The notes under the pieces: model-generated | Database searches by the model: none | The model's input: only the letters and a program-made list of their open reading frames with translations | What the model was told of the DNA's origin: nothing | Shown: positions 8,774 through 17,920 of the stretch, one piece after another | How the letters are laid out: each line of letters begins with the position of its first letter | Numbering within the stretch: the stretch's first letter is position 1 | From: JAJPHW01 sp963799065 | GTDB lineage: Bacteria; Acidobacteriota; Terriglobia; Terriglobales; Acidobacteriaceae | Direction: 5' to 3' | DNA length: 64,000 bases | Assembly: GCA_963799065.1 (NCBI GenBank) | Contig: CAWCVJ010000001.1 | Span: 1,736,001-1,800,000, forward strand | Position numbers and translations under genes: made by a program

Positions 8774-9907
8774 ATGTGCATGCGAGGTGCGGACTGGGTC
8801 GTCACGATCGGCTTCATAGTGATTGTTGGCCTTCTGTTTCAAGATCGAGCGCAAGCAGAAGATACGGTCCACAGAGTTCCTATCCGCGATCTCGCCGAGG
8901 TCGAAGGGGTACGCGACAATCCGCTGATGGGCTACGGAGTCGTAGTCGGACTGAAAGGGACGGGCGACAAGCAGCAGACGCTCTTCACCAATTCGAGTCT
9001 GGCCAATATTTTGCTGCGCATGGGAGTGCAGACGCCGGGCGCGACGATCATCGTGAAGAACGTGGCGGCGGTCTTCGTTACTGCAACCCTGCCGCCGTTT
9101 GCTCCCCCGGGCACCAAGCTCGATGTTACCGTTTCCTCAGCCGGAGACGCGCGCAGCCTGGAGGGCGGGTTGTTGTTATTAACCCCTCTTTATGCCGCCG
9201 ACGGTATGGTCTACGCCGAGGCCCAAGGCCCGCTCGCGCTTGGAGGTTACAGCGAGGGCGGCAAGGCCAACGGCAAACAGGTGAACCATCCTACCGTCGG
9301 ACGGATTCCGAGCGGAGGATTGGTCGAGCGCGACAGTTCGGTCGATCTGACCAAGGTCAGCAAGGTCTCGATTCTACTCCGCGAGGCGGATTTCGGCACA
9401 GCGATCGGCGTATCCGATGCCATCAACCAGGACTTAGGCGCTGGTTCGGCCGACGCGATCGATGCGCGAAGAATCGACATCGCGACTGGGGCCGGTCATG
9501 GCGTCACCGTGCCCGCCCTGCTGGCCCGGATCGAAAACATAGAAGTCGGCGTACACCGCCGGGCGCGAGTGGTGGTCAATGAGCGCACCGGAACCGTGGT
9601 CATGGGCCGGGACGTGCATCTTGGGGCAGTCTCGATTCTGCATGGAAATCTGTCGATCGAGGTGAGTACAAAAATCGAAGTTTCCCAGCCCAGTCCGTTA
9701 TCCCGGGGTCAAACCACGGTGACCCCGGAGACCACGATCAAAACCGACGAACAGCCCACGCGGCGAATCGAATTGGGAGAAGGCGCGAGCGTTGAGGAAC
9801 TCGTGAACGGCCTCCAGAAGATTGGGGCGACGGCGCGCGATGTGATTGCCATCCTGCAAGCGATCAAGGCGGCGGGCGCGCTGGAAGCCGATCTTGAAGT
9901 GATTTGA
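8774..9907 (+). CDS. flgI: Flagellar P-ring protein FlgI
   Basis: FlgI assembles the periplasmic P-ring around the rod. The 377-residue length is standard. A signal peptide ends near DRAQA (residue 28) and is followed by the family opening VHRVPIRDLAEVEGVRDNPL and MGYGVVVGLKGTGDK. Further conserved stretches are NVAAVFVTATLPPFAPPGTK, LDVTVSSAGDARSLEGG, ARVVVNERTGTVVMGRDVHL, and the C-terminal VEELVNGLQKIGATARDVI / AILQAIKAAGAL. No frameshift or missing block. It needs the FlgA chaperone encoded upstream. Confidence 0.97.
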   Translation: MCMRGADWVVTIGFIVIVGLLFQDRAQAEDTVHRVPIRDLAEVEGVRDNPLMGYGVVVGLKGTGDKQQTLFTNSSLANILLRMGVQTPGATIIVKNVAAVFVTATLPPFAPPGTKLDVTVSSAGDARSLEGGLLLLTPLYAADGMVYAEAQGPLALGGYSEGGKANGKQVNHPTVGRIPSGGLVERDSSVDLTKVSKVSILLREADFGTAIGVSDAINQDLGAGSADAIDARRIDIATGAGHGVTVPALLARIENIEVGVHRRARVVVNERTGTVVMGRDVHLGAVSILHGNLSIEVSTKIEVSQPSPLSRGQTTVTPETTIKTDEQPTRRIELGEGASVEELVNGLQKIGATARDVIAILQAIKAAGALEADLEVI

Positions 9908-9939
9908 GAGTTTAGGCAAGCACTCTCGAAAGGGGTCCA

Positions 9940-10314
9940 ATGAAAGTGAATTCTGGAACTTCCACGCTCCTGCCAAAGCCAGCGGGGACAAGCCGGGAGT
10001 TGCGTGCGGCGCGGCAGTTTGAGTCGGTGATGCTGGCCAGCGTGTTTGGGGCGCTGCAGAAAACCTTTACGGAAATTGGCGGCAAGCCCAGCGACCCGGC
10101 CGCGGAGAACTACTCCGCCATGGGAATGCAGGCTCTGGCCGATGGAGTGGCGGCCGTAGGAGGGGTTGGCTTGGCAAAAATGATTGCGGCGGATTTAGCC
10201 CGGCGTGACGGCGCGTTCCCGGAGCGCAGCCCTCTGGAAAAGGTTACCCAAAAGGCACTTACGCCCATAATCGGTACAACGACTAAAGTTTTTCCCGGGG
10301 GTGCCGAAGAATGA
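9940..10314 (+). CDS. flgJ: Rod-binding protein, FlgJ N-terminal domain only
   Basis: The 124-residue protein contains the rod-binding/cap domain: ARQFESVMLASVFGALQKTF and YSAMGMQALADGVAAVGGVG LAKMI are typical. In enterobacteria FlgJ carries a C-terminal muramidase that opens peptidoglycan for the rod; here it is absent, as in many non-enteric phyla, so another lytic enzyme must supply that activity. AAAGGGG lies seven bases before the ATG at 9940. It follows flgI by 32 bases and precedes flgM. Confidence 0.88.
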   Translation: MKVNSGTSTLLPKPAGTSRELRAARQFESVMLASVFGALQKTFTEIGGKPSDPAAENYSAMGMQALADGVAAVGGVGLAKMIAADLARRDGAFPERSPLEKVTQKALTPIIGTTTKVFPGGAEE

Positions 10315-10386
10315 GATGAAGGCGGGGCAAAGGGCAGATAAGGCCATGGTTTTCCCATACGGCGGCCCCGCCAAAAAGGGAACGCG

Positions 10387-10686
10387 ATGAGAATCGATCT
10401 GAATACGGCAACCGCAAATGGGCTTGATGGAGCGTCGACCAAATCGCTTCCCGGAGCGAGCTCCGCTCCTTCGATTGCGGCGGGGGGTGCCTTGACCGAA
10501 GCTACCCATGTGTCCCCCGATGTGGGCAAGATACAACTCCTGGTGCAGCGTGTGCTCAATCTGCCTGAAATCCGCCAGGAAAGAGTGGCGGCGTTGAGTC
10601 AGCAGATTGGCAATGGTTCGTATCCGTCGAGTCCGCAACAGACGGCTGAGTCATTGTTCGTCGCTCTGGGACCGAGGACGGCATAG
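10387..10686 (+). CDS. flgM: Anti-sigma-28 factor FlgM
   Basis: This 99-residue protein has a Ser/Ala-rich disordered N-terminal half and a C-terminal helical half, VGKIQLLVQRVLNLPEIRQE then VAALSQQIGNGSYPSSPQQT, matching the FlgM sigma-28-binding region (the RxxKVxxLKxxIxxGxY pattern). FlgM holds FliA inactive until the hook-basal body is finished and FlgM is exported. The pair fliA-flgM in one operon gives a self-contained checkpoint. It precedes the FlgN-like gene, the usual flgM-flgN arrangement. Confidence 0.88.
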   Translation: MRIDLNTATANGLDGASTKSLPGASSAPSIAAGGALTEATHVSPDVGKIQLLVQRVLNLPEIRQERVAALSQQIGNGSYPSSPQQTAESLFVALGPRTA

Positions 10687-10772
10687 GCGGGCGGGTCGGC
10701 GATGGTTTACGCGGCGAAGACATCCAATCCCGTCTCGTCAAGAACGATCGTGCGAATGAACAGCGAATCAAT

Positions 10773-11213
10773 ATGAGTCATGTCGAGAGTTTCACAGCCC
10801 AGAACGACGACTGGCAGAAGCCAGCCCAACTGATGGCCATCTTGCAGGTTGAAGCCGCAATCAACCGTCTGATTCTCGCGACGGTGGGAATTAAAGTGGC
10901 TGTCATGGGTGTCGAGATTGGTCGACTGCAGGGGCTAGCCGCGGAACTGCAAAATGAGTGCGCAGCCCTGACGTGCGCGAACGACCGCGATCCAAGAGCA
11001 GACGTGGCTCGTCCGGTCGCGCTTTCGAGTTCCGCGATGCACAACAGCGAAATCGGGCAGCATTGTCAGAATGTTCAGGTTCGCACACGTTTGCTCTCGG
11101 CCGTGCTGCGCCGCAGCCGCACTACGACGACCATTTTCTGCCGCGCCATCGCAGGCTCGGCGCTTACCTATTCAGCGTCGCAGATGTTGCCAGGAAATCC
11201 GGCAAAGCGGTAA
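10773..11213 (+). CDS. flgN: FlgN-like export chaperone for FlgK/FlgL
   Basis: A 146-residue helical protein placed exactly where flgN belongs, between flgM and flgK. The C-terminal LLSAVLRRSRTTTTIFCRAI with AGSALTYSASQ resembles the end of FlgN-family proteins, and the N-terminal half contains long amphipathic helices. Sequence conservation is low, so the call rests largely on position and this C-terminal pattern. It ends five bases before flgK, consistent with a chaperone translated with its client. Confidence 0.7.
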   Translation: MSHVESFTAQNDDWQKPAQLMAILQVEAAINRLILATVGIKVAVMGVEIGRLQGLAAELQNECAALTCANDRDPRADVARPVALSSSAMHNSEIGQHCQNVQVRTRLLSAVLRRSRTTTTIFCRAIAGSALTYSASQMLPGNPAKR

Positions 11214-11217
11214 CGCT

Positions 11218-12588
11218 ATGGGGAGCCTAAACGCCATTCTCGCCGTCGCCACCGGAGCCCTCGATGCCGACCAAGGCGCTCTCAACACAACCACCGACAA
11301 CGTAGCGAACGCCAATACGCCGGGATATTCGCGGCAGGTGACAAACCTGGTCGAAAGCGTTCCTCTCGAAATTGGAAACCTGACTCTCGGTACCGGAGTC
11401 TCCATACAGGGTATCAGCGGAATTCGCGACGCCATTCTGCAAATTCGCATTCAGCAGGAAACGCAACAGCAGGGCGACCTAAATTCCTACGTTGCCGCGG
11501 TGCAGCAGGCGCAGGTGAATTTCACTTCCACGACCGCGGACATCGGCTCCGAGATTTCCAGCTTCTTCGCAAGCTTGGCGCAACTCTCAACTTCGCCCAC
11601 GAGCATTCCGGCGCGGCAAGCTGTATTGTCGGCCGCCCAGAGCATTGCCACCACCTTCAATCAAGTCGCGGACAATCTGCAACAGCAGCGCGATAGCCTC
11701 GATCTGAACATCAGTCAGTCGGTCCAGCAAGTCAACACCCTCACCTCGCAGATCGCCAGCGTGAACACCCAAATCAGCACACTGCAAAATACGGGCCGAG
11801 ACGCCAGCGCCTTCATCGATCAGCGCGATCAGTTGATCGGGCAACTCTCCGGACTGATCGGAGTGAATCAGATTCAGACGGAAAAAGGCGGCATCACGCT
11901 CACCACGGGCAACGGAACGCCCCTGGTCACCGGGGGACAGAGTTTTGCGCTCGCTACTCAAACCAATGTCTCCGGATTTCAAGACATTTATGCTGGCACC
12001 AACGACATCACATCGCAGGTCACCTCAGGATCACTCGGGGGAAGCATTACAGCTCGCGATCGGACCCTCCCCGAACTCCTCACCAACCTCGATACACTCG
12101 CGGCGGGCTTGGCCAATGAGTTAAACACAGCGAACGAAGCGGGCTTCGATCTTAACGGCACCGCAGGCGGCGCCATCTTCGTTCCGCCCGCGGCCTCGGG
12201 CGCGGGAGCGGCGGCAAATTTGACAGTGTCCATCACAGACCCATCCTTAATCGCCGCCAGCTCCGACGGCACCGCGGGCAGCAACGGCAATGTCGCCAAT
12301 CTTGCCGCCGTGGCCACTAACACGACGATCAGCGGACAGACCCCTTCGGATTATTACGCCGGCATTGTGTTCAACATCGGTAACGATGTTTCGAACAGCA
12401 CGGCCGAATTAAGCTCTTCGCAGCTCACGCTCAATCAATTGCAAGACCAGCGGGGAAGCATTTCCGGTGTCGATCTCAACGAAGAAGCCGCGAACATTGT
12501 TCAGTATCAGCAGGCTTACGACGCCGCAGCGCGCATCGTCACCACGATCAGCGATCTGATGCAGACCGTCATACAAATGGGGACATAG
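11218..12588 (+). CDS. flgK: Flagellar hook-associated protein FlgK (HAP1)
   Basis: FlgK forms the first hook-filament junction layer. With the ATG at 11218 the protein is 456 residues, starting MGSLNAILAVATGALDADQG and then TTTDNVANANTPGYSRQVTN, the canonical N-terminus; the longer in-frame start lies inside flgN. The C-terminus EEAANIVQYQQAYDAAARIV TTISDLMQTVIQMGT is the matching C-terminal coiled-coil. The central domain is short, with a low-complexity Ala/Thr/Gln composition. flgL begins five bases after the stop. Confidence 0.95.
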   Translation: MGSLNAILAVATGALDADQGALNTTTDNVANANTPGYSRQVTNLVESVPLEIGNLTLGTGVSIQGISGIRDAILQIRIQQETQQQGDLNSYVAAVQQAQVNFTSTTADIGSEISSFFASLAQLSTSPTSIPARQAVLSAAQSIATTFNQVADNLQQQRDSLDLNISQSVQQVNTLTSQIASVNTQISTLQNTGRDASAFIDQRDQLIGQLSGLIGVNQIQTEKGGITLTTGNGTPLVTGGQSFALATQTNVSGFQDIYAGTNDITSQVTSGSLGGSITARDRTLPELLTNLDTLAAGLANELNTANEAGFDLNGTAGGAIFVPPAASGAGAAANLTVSITDPSLIAASSDGTAGSNGNVANLAAVATNTTISGQTPSDYYAGIVFNIGNDVSNSTAELSSSQLTLNQLQDQRGSISGVDLNEEAANIVQYQQAYDAAARIVTTISDLMQTVIQMGT

Positions 12589-12593
12589 AAATT

Positions 12594-13493
12594 ATGAGTT
12601 CAATTCGAGTCAATCCATATCCGCTGCCCGATCTTCTTACCGCGCTCGAACAAGTGCAGTTGGAACAGAACACGGCCACGCTTGAACTCTCGACCGGCAG
12701 TGCGATCAACAAACCCTCCGACGATCCAGCGGGCGCAGCGCAAGTTGTCGAAATCGCGGCTTCGACGGCGCAGGCGGCGTCCTTTCAGCGCAGCATCGGC
12801 AACATCACCGGGCAGCTCTCGACTGCCGACTCGACGCTGAATTCAGTGACCACGGCGCTACAACAGGCGTTGAGTCTAGGAATCGCAGGAGCCAACGGAA
12901 CGGAGTCTCCCGCCGATCAGGCCGCTATCGTCGTCCAGTTGCAGGGCATTCAGAGTCAACTCATCAGTCTCGCCAACACTTCCTATCAGGGCCAGTTTCT
13001 TTTTTCCGGCACGTCGACCGTCCAGCCCTTCACCGCCGACAGCGCGTCCTCTTCTGGAGTTACTTACAACGGCAACACCGGCGTGAACCAGGTGACCATT
13101 GGCACCGGTTATCAAGTGCAAGTCAATGTGCCGGGTTCGCAGATCTTCACCGGCGCCGGCGGAAACATTTTTCAAAGCCTTCAAGATTTGATCACGGCAC
13201 TCACCACCAACACCAATGTAGCCGCCGCCGTGACCGAGATCGGCACCGCGTCCAGTTACCTGAGCTCTCAGCGCACATTTTATGGTGAGAATTTAAGCCA
13301 GACGGAGAGCCAGCAAACTTATCTCAGTTCGGAAACCTTGAACCTCACGCAGCAGGAGAATGCAGTTGCCAGTGCCAACCCGGTCGTGGTGGCCAGCGAA
13401 CTCGCGGCGACTGAGACCGATCAGAGTGCCGCAATCTCTGCGATCGCGCGCCTGCCGCAGCAGACGCTGTTTAGCTATTTGCCGATACGCTAA
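12594..13493 (+). CDS. flgL: Flagellar hook-associated protein FlgL (HAP3)
   Basis: FlgL forms the second junction layer and is flagellin-like. The 299-residue protein has the flagellin N-terminal pattern LEQVQLEQNTATLELSTGSA followed by INKPSDDPAGAAQ, and a C-terminal helix ASELAATETDQSAAISAIAR LPQQTLFSYL. GQFLFSGT in the centre is typical of FlgL. It is the last gene of the flagellar run; a hairpin lies 14 bases after the stop. Confidence 0.93.
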   Translation: MSSIRVNPYPLPDLLTALEQVQLEQNTATLELSTGSAINKPSDDPAGAAQVVEIAASTAQAASFQRSIGNITGQLSTADSTLNSVTTALQQALSLGIAGANGTESPADQAAIVVQLQGIQSQLISLANTSYQGQFLFSGTSTVQPFTADSASSSGVTYNGNTGVNQVTIGTGYQVQVNVPGSQIFTGAGGNIFQSLQDLITALTTNTNVAAAVTEIGTASSYLSSQRTFYGENLSQTESQQTYLSSETLNLTQQENAVASANPVVVASELAATETDQSAAISAIARLPQQTLFSYLPIR

Positions 13494-13506
13494 TGGAAAA
13501 CAATAA

Positions 13507-13541
13507 CGCTCTCAGAAATTAGCCCTTTTCCCTGAGAAGCG
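13507..13541 (+). terminator. Possible hairpin ending the flagellar operon
   Basis: CGCTCTCAG at 13507-13515 pairs with CTGAGAAGCG at 13532-13541 apart from one bulged A, leaving a 16-base loop. It sits 14 bases after flgL. No T-run follows, so if it terminates transcription it is not a classical intrinsic terminator. Confidence 0.35.
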
Positions 13542-13594
13542 CGGAAGTGCATGGCAATCTGTCAGGCCCTCATGGAGCCGGACGAGGCGAGCAC

Positions 13595-13999
13595 CTACTT
13601 TACTCGTCGCTTGCGCCCCTGGGACTCTAGCTTGCCGGGCTTATGAGCCCGCAGTCTCTCTCCCAATTCGATGTTGTGAGCCTTCACGACGGCCGCTATC
13701 AATCCCGGAAAGCGTTTGTCGATTTCTGCGCACCGGGAAGTGATCCGCATCTCAACGCCCACACGCGCGCCTCGAATCAACCCCGCTTCGCGAAGCGTCT
13801 TGAAATGTTGCGATAGCGTCGACTTTGGAATCGCCCGTTCTCTGACCATTAGGAAGTTCGAGCAGTTCTGCGAGCACTTAGAGCCAACGATTTCCGCATA
13901 GATCCCGACACGCACCGGATCGGACAAGGCATGCAGGATGGCTTCCACGGTGACGTGTTCGATCGTGGGATGAAAGAGCGGCTTCATTGGTTTCATCAT
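13595..13999 (-). CDS. ArsR-family winged-helix repressor
   Basis: A 134-residue transcription regulator. AILHALSDPVRVGIYAEIVG followed by IPKSTLSQHFKTLREAGLIR is the ArsR winged-helix with its recognition helix (STLSQHFKTLREAGL). A CSQNC pair near residues 42-46 recalls thiol-sensing members, but no classic CVC metal site is present. It is divergent from an SDR gene across 123 bases, a common repressor-target arrangement, so it probably controls that SDR and itself. The signal it senses is unknown. Confidence 0.85.
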   Translation of the reverse strand: MMKPMKPLFHPTIEHVTVEAILHALSDPVRVGIYAEIVGSKCSQNCSNFLMVRERAIPKSTLSQHFKTLREAGLIRGARVGVEMRITSRCAEIDKRFPGLIAAVVKAHNIELGERLRAHKPGKLESQGRKRRVK

Positions 14000-14015
14000 A
14001 TCCGCATTCCTCGAC

Positions 14016-14044
14016 TAGTTCTATAGTTCACGACACCGGAACTA
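14016..14044. promoter_or_regulatory. Candidate ArsR operator between repressor and SDR
   Basis: TAGTTC occurs at 14016-14021 and again at 14024-14029, and its inverted copy GAACTA lies at 14039-14044. The arms sit midway between the divergent ArsR and SDR genes, where an autoregulated operator is expected. Assigning it to the ArsR protein is inference. Confidence 0.35.
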
Positions 14045-14122
14045 ATGAATCCGCGAGGCGCCTCGCCCCATCTCATTCGACAGCAACACCTTCACACATG
14101 ATGCACTTGAAAGGGACTGAAC

Positions 14123-14869
14123 ATGAGCAAACTTAAAGGTAAGGTCGCAGTTGTCACAGGGGCATCCAAAGGCATCGGAGCCGCCATCGCCAAATCGCTC
14201 GCCGCGGAAGGCGCTTCGGTGGTCGTCAACTACGCTTCCAGCAAAGCAGGCGCGGACCAAGTCGTCGCCGCTATCACTGCGGCTGGCGGCAAAGCCGTTG
14301 CCGTCGCAGGCGACGTGTCAAAGGCAAAGGAAGCGCAAGGCATCATCGACGCCGCCATCAAGAGCTACGGCCGCCTCGACATCCTGGTCAACAATTCCGG
14401 AGTCTACGAGTTCGGGCCGATCGAGGCCGTCACCGAAGAATCCTTCCACAAGCAGTTCAATATCAACGTTCTCGGTCTTCTGTTGACTACGCAGGCCGCG
14501 GTCAAGCACCTCGGCGAAGGCGGCAGCATCATCAACATCGGCTCCGGCGTCAGTCGCATCACTCCGCCCAATAGCTCGGTCTATACCGGCACTAAGGGCG
14601 CGGTGGATGCGATCACTGGCGTGCTCGCACGGGAATTGGGGCCGAGGAAGATCCGCGTGAACACGATCAATCCTGGGATGGTGGAAACCGAAGGCACAGT
14701 CAGCGCCGGATTCATCGGCTCCGACTTCGAGAAAGCCTTGCTCGCGCAAGTTCCTTTAGGCCGCACCGGCAAAGTCGGTGACATCGCGCCCATCGCGGTT
14801 TTTTTGGCGTCGGATGAGTCGGCATGGTTGACCGGCGAACAATTGCTGGCAAGCGGCGGCCTGCGCTGA
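14123..14869 (+). CDS. SDR-family NAD(P)-dependent oxidoreductase (FabG-like)
   Basis: A classical 248-residue short-chain dehydrogenase. The dinucleotide motif TGASKGIG (12-19), NNSG (90-93, usually NNAG), and the catalytic Ser141, Tyr154 and Lys158 (YTGTK) are all present, as is the NPGMVETEG loop after the sixth strand. The substrate cannot be read from sequence: such enzymes reduce 3-ketoacyl, sugar or quinone carbonyls. It ends at a strong bidirectional terminator and is transcribed away from the ArsR repressor, which suggests inducible expression under stress or a xenobiotic. Confidence 0.9.
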   Translation: MSKLKGKVAVVTGASKGIGAAIAKSLAAEGASVVVNYASSKAGADQVVAAITAAGGKAVAVAGDVSKAKEAQGIIDAAIKSYGRLDILVNNSGVYEFGPIEAVTEESFHKQFNINVLGLLLTTQAAVKHLGEGGSIINIGSGVSRITPPNSSVYTGTKGAVDAITGVLARELGPRKIRVNTINPGMVETEGTVSAGFIGSDFEKALLAQVPLGRTGKVGDIAPIAVFLASDESAWLTGEQLLASGGLR

Positions 14870-14901
14870 TTCATAACCCAAAAGCACGAACCTCTCTAAA
14901 C

Positions 14902-14936
14902 AAAAAGCCTGCGGCACGGTCCGCCGCAGGCTTTTT
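14902..14936. terminator. Bidirectional intrinsic terminator
   Basis: AAAAAGCCTGCGGC (14902-14915) and GCCGCAGGCTTTTT (14923-14936) form a perfect 14-base inverted repeat with a 7-base loop. The run of T on each strand lets it serve both the SDR (+) and the convergent htrA gene (-). Confidence 0.9.
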
Positions 14937-14959
14937 TTCGGTCGAATGGAGTGTTTCGG

Positions 14960-16480
14960 TTACGAGCCTTCGCTGGCGTGCATGACGCGGAACGTATTCC
15001 CGCCGTTGGACCAGACCAGAATGAGGGCGTCCTGGCCCTTTTGGATTGCACCCAGGGCTTTCTTTACGTCGTCCGCGGATTGCATGTCCTTGCGATTCAC
15101 TTGTTCGATGACGTCGCCGCGCTGCAGGCCGGCGTTATCGGCAGGACTGCCGGGCAGCACTTTTTCAACCAGCGCCCCATGAACCTCCTCAGGAGCTTGC
15201 AATTCCTGCCGAACATCCGGAGTTACATCGGCCAGACCGATGCCCCAACGTGGCTTGTCCATGCCGGCATCGGAGCTTTCCGTCCCTTTGCCATCGCGTG
15301 CGCCCATCGCTTCGAGTGTGACTGGCACAGTGATGTTCTTGCCCTCGCGCTCCACTCCAAGAGAAATCTTCGTGCCCGGACTCTTCTGTCCGACTTGCAC
15401 TTGCAAGTCGCCGGCGTCAGTTACGGTCTTGCCGTCGAGCTGCGTGACGACGTCGCCGATCTTCAGACCGGCCTTAGCGCCGGGTGAATCCGGTTCGACT
15501 TGCGTCACCAGTGCGCCCGTGTTCTCTTTGCGATCGAAGAACTTCGAGTTTTCCGGCGTGATATCAGTAATGCCGATACCCATGTAACCGTGCGTGATCT
15601 TGCCGTCACGAATCAGAGTTTCGACCGTTGGACGAACAATGTTGGTGGGAATGGCAAAGCCCATGCCAGAAAATGTTCCGGACGGCGACACCAGAAACGT
15701 ATTGATGCCGATGACTTCGCCACGAGCGTCGACCAGCGGACCACCCGAGTTGCCGGGATTAATCGCCGCGTCGGTTTGAATAAATTCACCTGGTTTGCGC
15801 CGGTCGTCTCCAAACGGATTGGGCCGGTTCAGCGCGCTCACAATGCCGCGCGTCACGGTGAACCGAAAGCCGTAAGGATTGCCGAAGGCCAATACTGTTT
15901 CGCCAGGCCGAAGTTCTGCCGAGTCGCCCCATGGCACGCTGGGAAAATTCGATCCCTCGATCTTGATCACGGCGATGTCGGTCAGCGGATCCGCGCCGAT
16001 CAGCTTGGCCTTTAGAATTCGGCGATCGGTCATGGTCACGCGAATGTCGGTCGCGCCGTCAATGACGTGATTGTTGGTGACGATATATCCGTCGGGGGAA
16101 ATGATCGCGCCGCTGCCGATGCCGTGTTCAATCTGAGGTTGCTGCTGCGGCATCATGCGTTGTCCGAAGGGGCCAAAGAATTGTTGCAGGCCTTCAGGCA
16201 GATTGCCCTGCGGGCCTTCATTCTTGGCCTTCGATGTAACCGCGACATTGACGATGGCCGGGGTGACGCGCGCGGCCAGCGTTTCCATGGCGCGATCGAG
16301 AGCCAGCAGCGCGTCCACGCTGTGATCATCGAGCGGCGCGGCCGCCGGGGCAGGCGCGGCATGAGCGGTTTGCGGCTTGAGTAAGTGTGAGCTGGTGATT
16401 CCCACGATCACGGCAACGGCCAAAACCGAAGCGAGTAGAGGTCGTGAGAGAAATCCCAAGTGTTGTTTCCAGGTTTGCAT
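14960..16480 (-). CDS. Periplasmic HtrA/Deg-family serine protease with two PDZ domains
   Basis: A DegP/DegQ-type envelope quality-control protease of 506 residues. An N-terminal signal or anchor (residues about 12-42) precedes a trypsin-like domain with the full triad: His138 (TNNHVID), Asp168 (PLTDIAV) and Ser245 (GNSGGPL). PDZ1 spans about 290-385 (GYMGIGITDI, DSPGAKAGLKIGDVV) and PDZ2 about 403-500 (RWGIGLADVT, SPADNAGLQRGDVI). AAGGAG precedes the ATG at 16480. Its promoter region carries the same inverted repeat as the neighbouring blaI gene, so expression is probably under the BlaI-type repressor (inference from shared sequence). Confidence 0.95.
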   Translation of the reverse strand: MQTWKQHLGFLSRPLLASVLAVAVIVGITSSHLLKPQTAHAAPAPAAAPLDDHSVDALLALDRAMETLAARVTPAIVNVAVTSKAKNEGPQGNLPEGLQQFFGPFGQRMMPQQQPQIEHGIGSGAIISPDGYIVTNNHVIDGATDIRVTMTDRRILKAKLIGADPLTDIAVIKIEGSNFPSVPWGDSAELRPGETVLAFGNPYGFRFTVTRGIVSALNRPNPFGDDRRKPGEFIQTDAAINPGNSGGPLVDARGEVIGINTFLVSPSGTFSGMGFAIPTNIVRPTVETLIRDGKITHGYMGIGITDITPENSKFFDRKENTGALVTQVEPDSPGAKAGLKIGDVVTQLDGKTVTDAGDLQVQVGQKSPGTKISLGVEREGKNITVPVTLEAMGARDGKGTESSDAGMDKPRWGIGLADVTPDVRQELQAPEEVHGALVEKVLPGSPADNAGLQRGDVIEQVNRKDMQSADDVKKALGAIQKGQDALILVWSNGGNTFRVMHASEGS

Positions 16481-16521
16481 GATTATGTTTTCTCCTTTTC
16501 CTTTTCGAATAACGAATTCAG

Positions 16522-16539
16522 TAACTAAGAAATTAGTTG
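16522..16539. promoter_or_regulatory. BlaI-type operator copy upstream of htrA
   Basis: TAACTAA-GAAA-TTAGTTG: the six-base arms AACTAA and TTAGTT with a 4-base spacer are the same as those upstream of blaI (18380-18397). It lies 42 bases before the htrA start in the htrA-blaR1 gap. Confidence 0.65.
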
Positions 16540-16591
16540 TGTTGATCCAAAATCTGGCGCGCCGTGAAGCGCGCCGTTAACATACGTTTCG

Positions 16592-17920
16592 TTAGATCTT
16601 CTTCGCCGGCAACTGCGAAGGCTCTACCGCCGAGCCGCTGCTCAGGAAAGTCAATTGCATGACGTTTACGCGATAAACGATCTCGCCCGACGGCGTTATT
16701 TCCGGCGTGTCGTAGACCAGATAGACCGTTTGCACGAGCTGAGATCTCAACCCCGCCTCAATGACGGGCACAGGAGCTGTTGCGTCCAGAGTCGAAGGCG
16801 CGCTTGCCACCAAACCTCGCACCGCAACCGGACGCTTCTGCTTCCCGGTCACCGTTTTTCCGATTACGTGTTTTTGCGTTACGCTAACTTGCGTAATCGA
16901 AGCCAGCGTCGGAGTGACGGAAATTGGCGGTTTGGAATCCGCCACCGATGGCGCCGCCGTCCCGGCTCCCCGAAACGCAATTAACTCCGGCACAAACGAA
17001 GCGGCCACGATCACACCGGCCGTCGCCGCGGCAACCCCGGCCGCCAACCATGTTCGGGACGGTAGCGACCGCGCGCTGCGGATTTCCAGCACGCGCGAAA
17101 CCCGGACCGAAATCTGCTTCACCTTACCCACGGCAGCCTGTGCCAAAGCGGTGCTGTGCCGCACGATGGAGTGCTCGGCCAAAGACACCAGGCAATTTGC
17201 GTAGCCGGAAGCGTTCTCAGTCTTCTCAATCACGAACGCGTCGCAGGCAATTTCCCGCTCCAACGCCAGCTTCGATTCAATCCACCACACGGCGGGATGA
17301 AAGAACAAGAGCGCTTTCACAATTTGCTGCGCCAGGTTCGTCCAATCGTCCCAGCGTCGCAGATGAGCCAATTCGTGCAGCAGGATCGCGTTCAGCTCGC
17401 CTGCCGAAAGATTACGCAAAGCCCAGGCCGGAAAAATTACGGTCGGAGCAAATATTCCCACCGCGGTCGGTACACGAACCTTATCCGATACAGAAACCGA
17501 AGCCCCGCGGCAGCCGAATTCTGCCAAGCTCGCGCGAACCGCGCCGGGCAGTTCAGTCACCGGTTGCGCGCTAACACTCAACTGGCGCAAGCGAAGCAGA
17601 CTCCACGCCACACGAGTTAACCCAAGGCAGGCACCGAAGACCCAAACCAAGAGCAGCCACGACGCCCACTTCGCCGGTAAAAATAATTCTGCGGACGATC
17701 CTATATGAGCAGCGGATGCCTCGGGACGCGCTAGCAAAAGAGGACACAGTCCGACAATCAGCAATGCCAGAAACAAAATCGCAAAACGCGCACCCGCGTC
17801 GTAGCGCCTCAGCCGCGGCTGCGCAATCCACAACAGCAGCGCCACAGCGCTTCCGTACACAGCGCCATTAATCAGTTTCTCGGCGCCATTCTGGGCCAGC
17901 GGTGTAAGGTCGACCATCAT
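16592..17920 (-). CDS. blaR1: BlaR1/MecR1-like M56 membrane metallopeptidase
   Basis: A 442-residue membrane protease of the antirepressor family. Hydrophobic segments lie near 20-35, 45-63 and 86-108, with another after the peptidase domain (about 292-312). The zinc motif HELAHL is at 182-187, with a downstream EREIACD (about 221-227) carrying the third ligand. BlaR1 of staphylococci ends in a beta-lactam sensor domain; here the periplasmic tail is only about 130 residues and has no SxxK penicillin-binding motif, so the signal is something else. It overlaps the blaI-like gene by four bases, so sensor protease and repressor are made together. htrA follows downstream under a matching operator. 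Confidence 0.88.
   Translation of the reverse strand: MMVDLTPLAQNGAEKLINGAVYGSAVALLLWIAQPRLRRYDAGARFAILFLALLIVGLCPLLLARPEASAAHIGSSAELFLPAKWASWLLLVWVFGACLGLTRVAWSLLRLRQLSVSAQPVTELPGAVRASLAEFGCRGASVSVSDKVRVPTAVGIFAPTVIFPAWALRNLSAGELNAILLHELAHLRRWDDWTNLAQQIVKALLFFHPAVWWIESKLALEREIACDAFVIEKTENASGYANCLVSLAEHSIVRHSTALAQAAVGKVKQISVRVSRVLEIRSARSLPSRTWLAAGVAAATAGVIVAASFVPELIAFRGAGTAAPSVADSKPPISVTPTLASITQVSVTQKHVIGKTVTGKQKRPVAVRGLVASAPSTLDATAPVPVIEAGLRSQLVQTVYLVYDTPEITPSGEIVYRVNVMQLTFLSSGSAVEPSQLPAKKI

Noticed and set aside
9940..10314. Truncated flgJ
   Set aside because: Lack of the muramidase domain is normal outside enteric bacteria, so this is not a broken gene.
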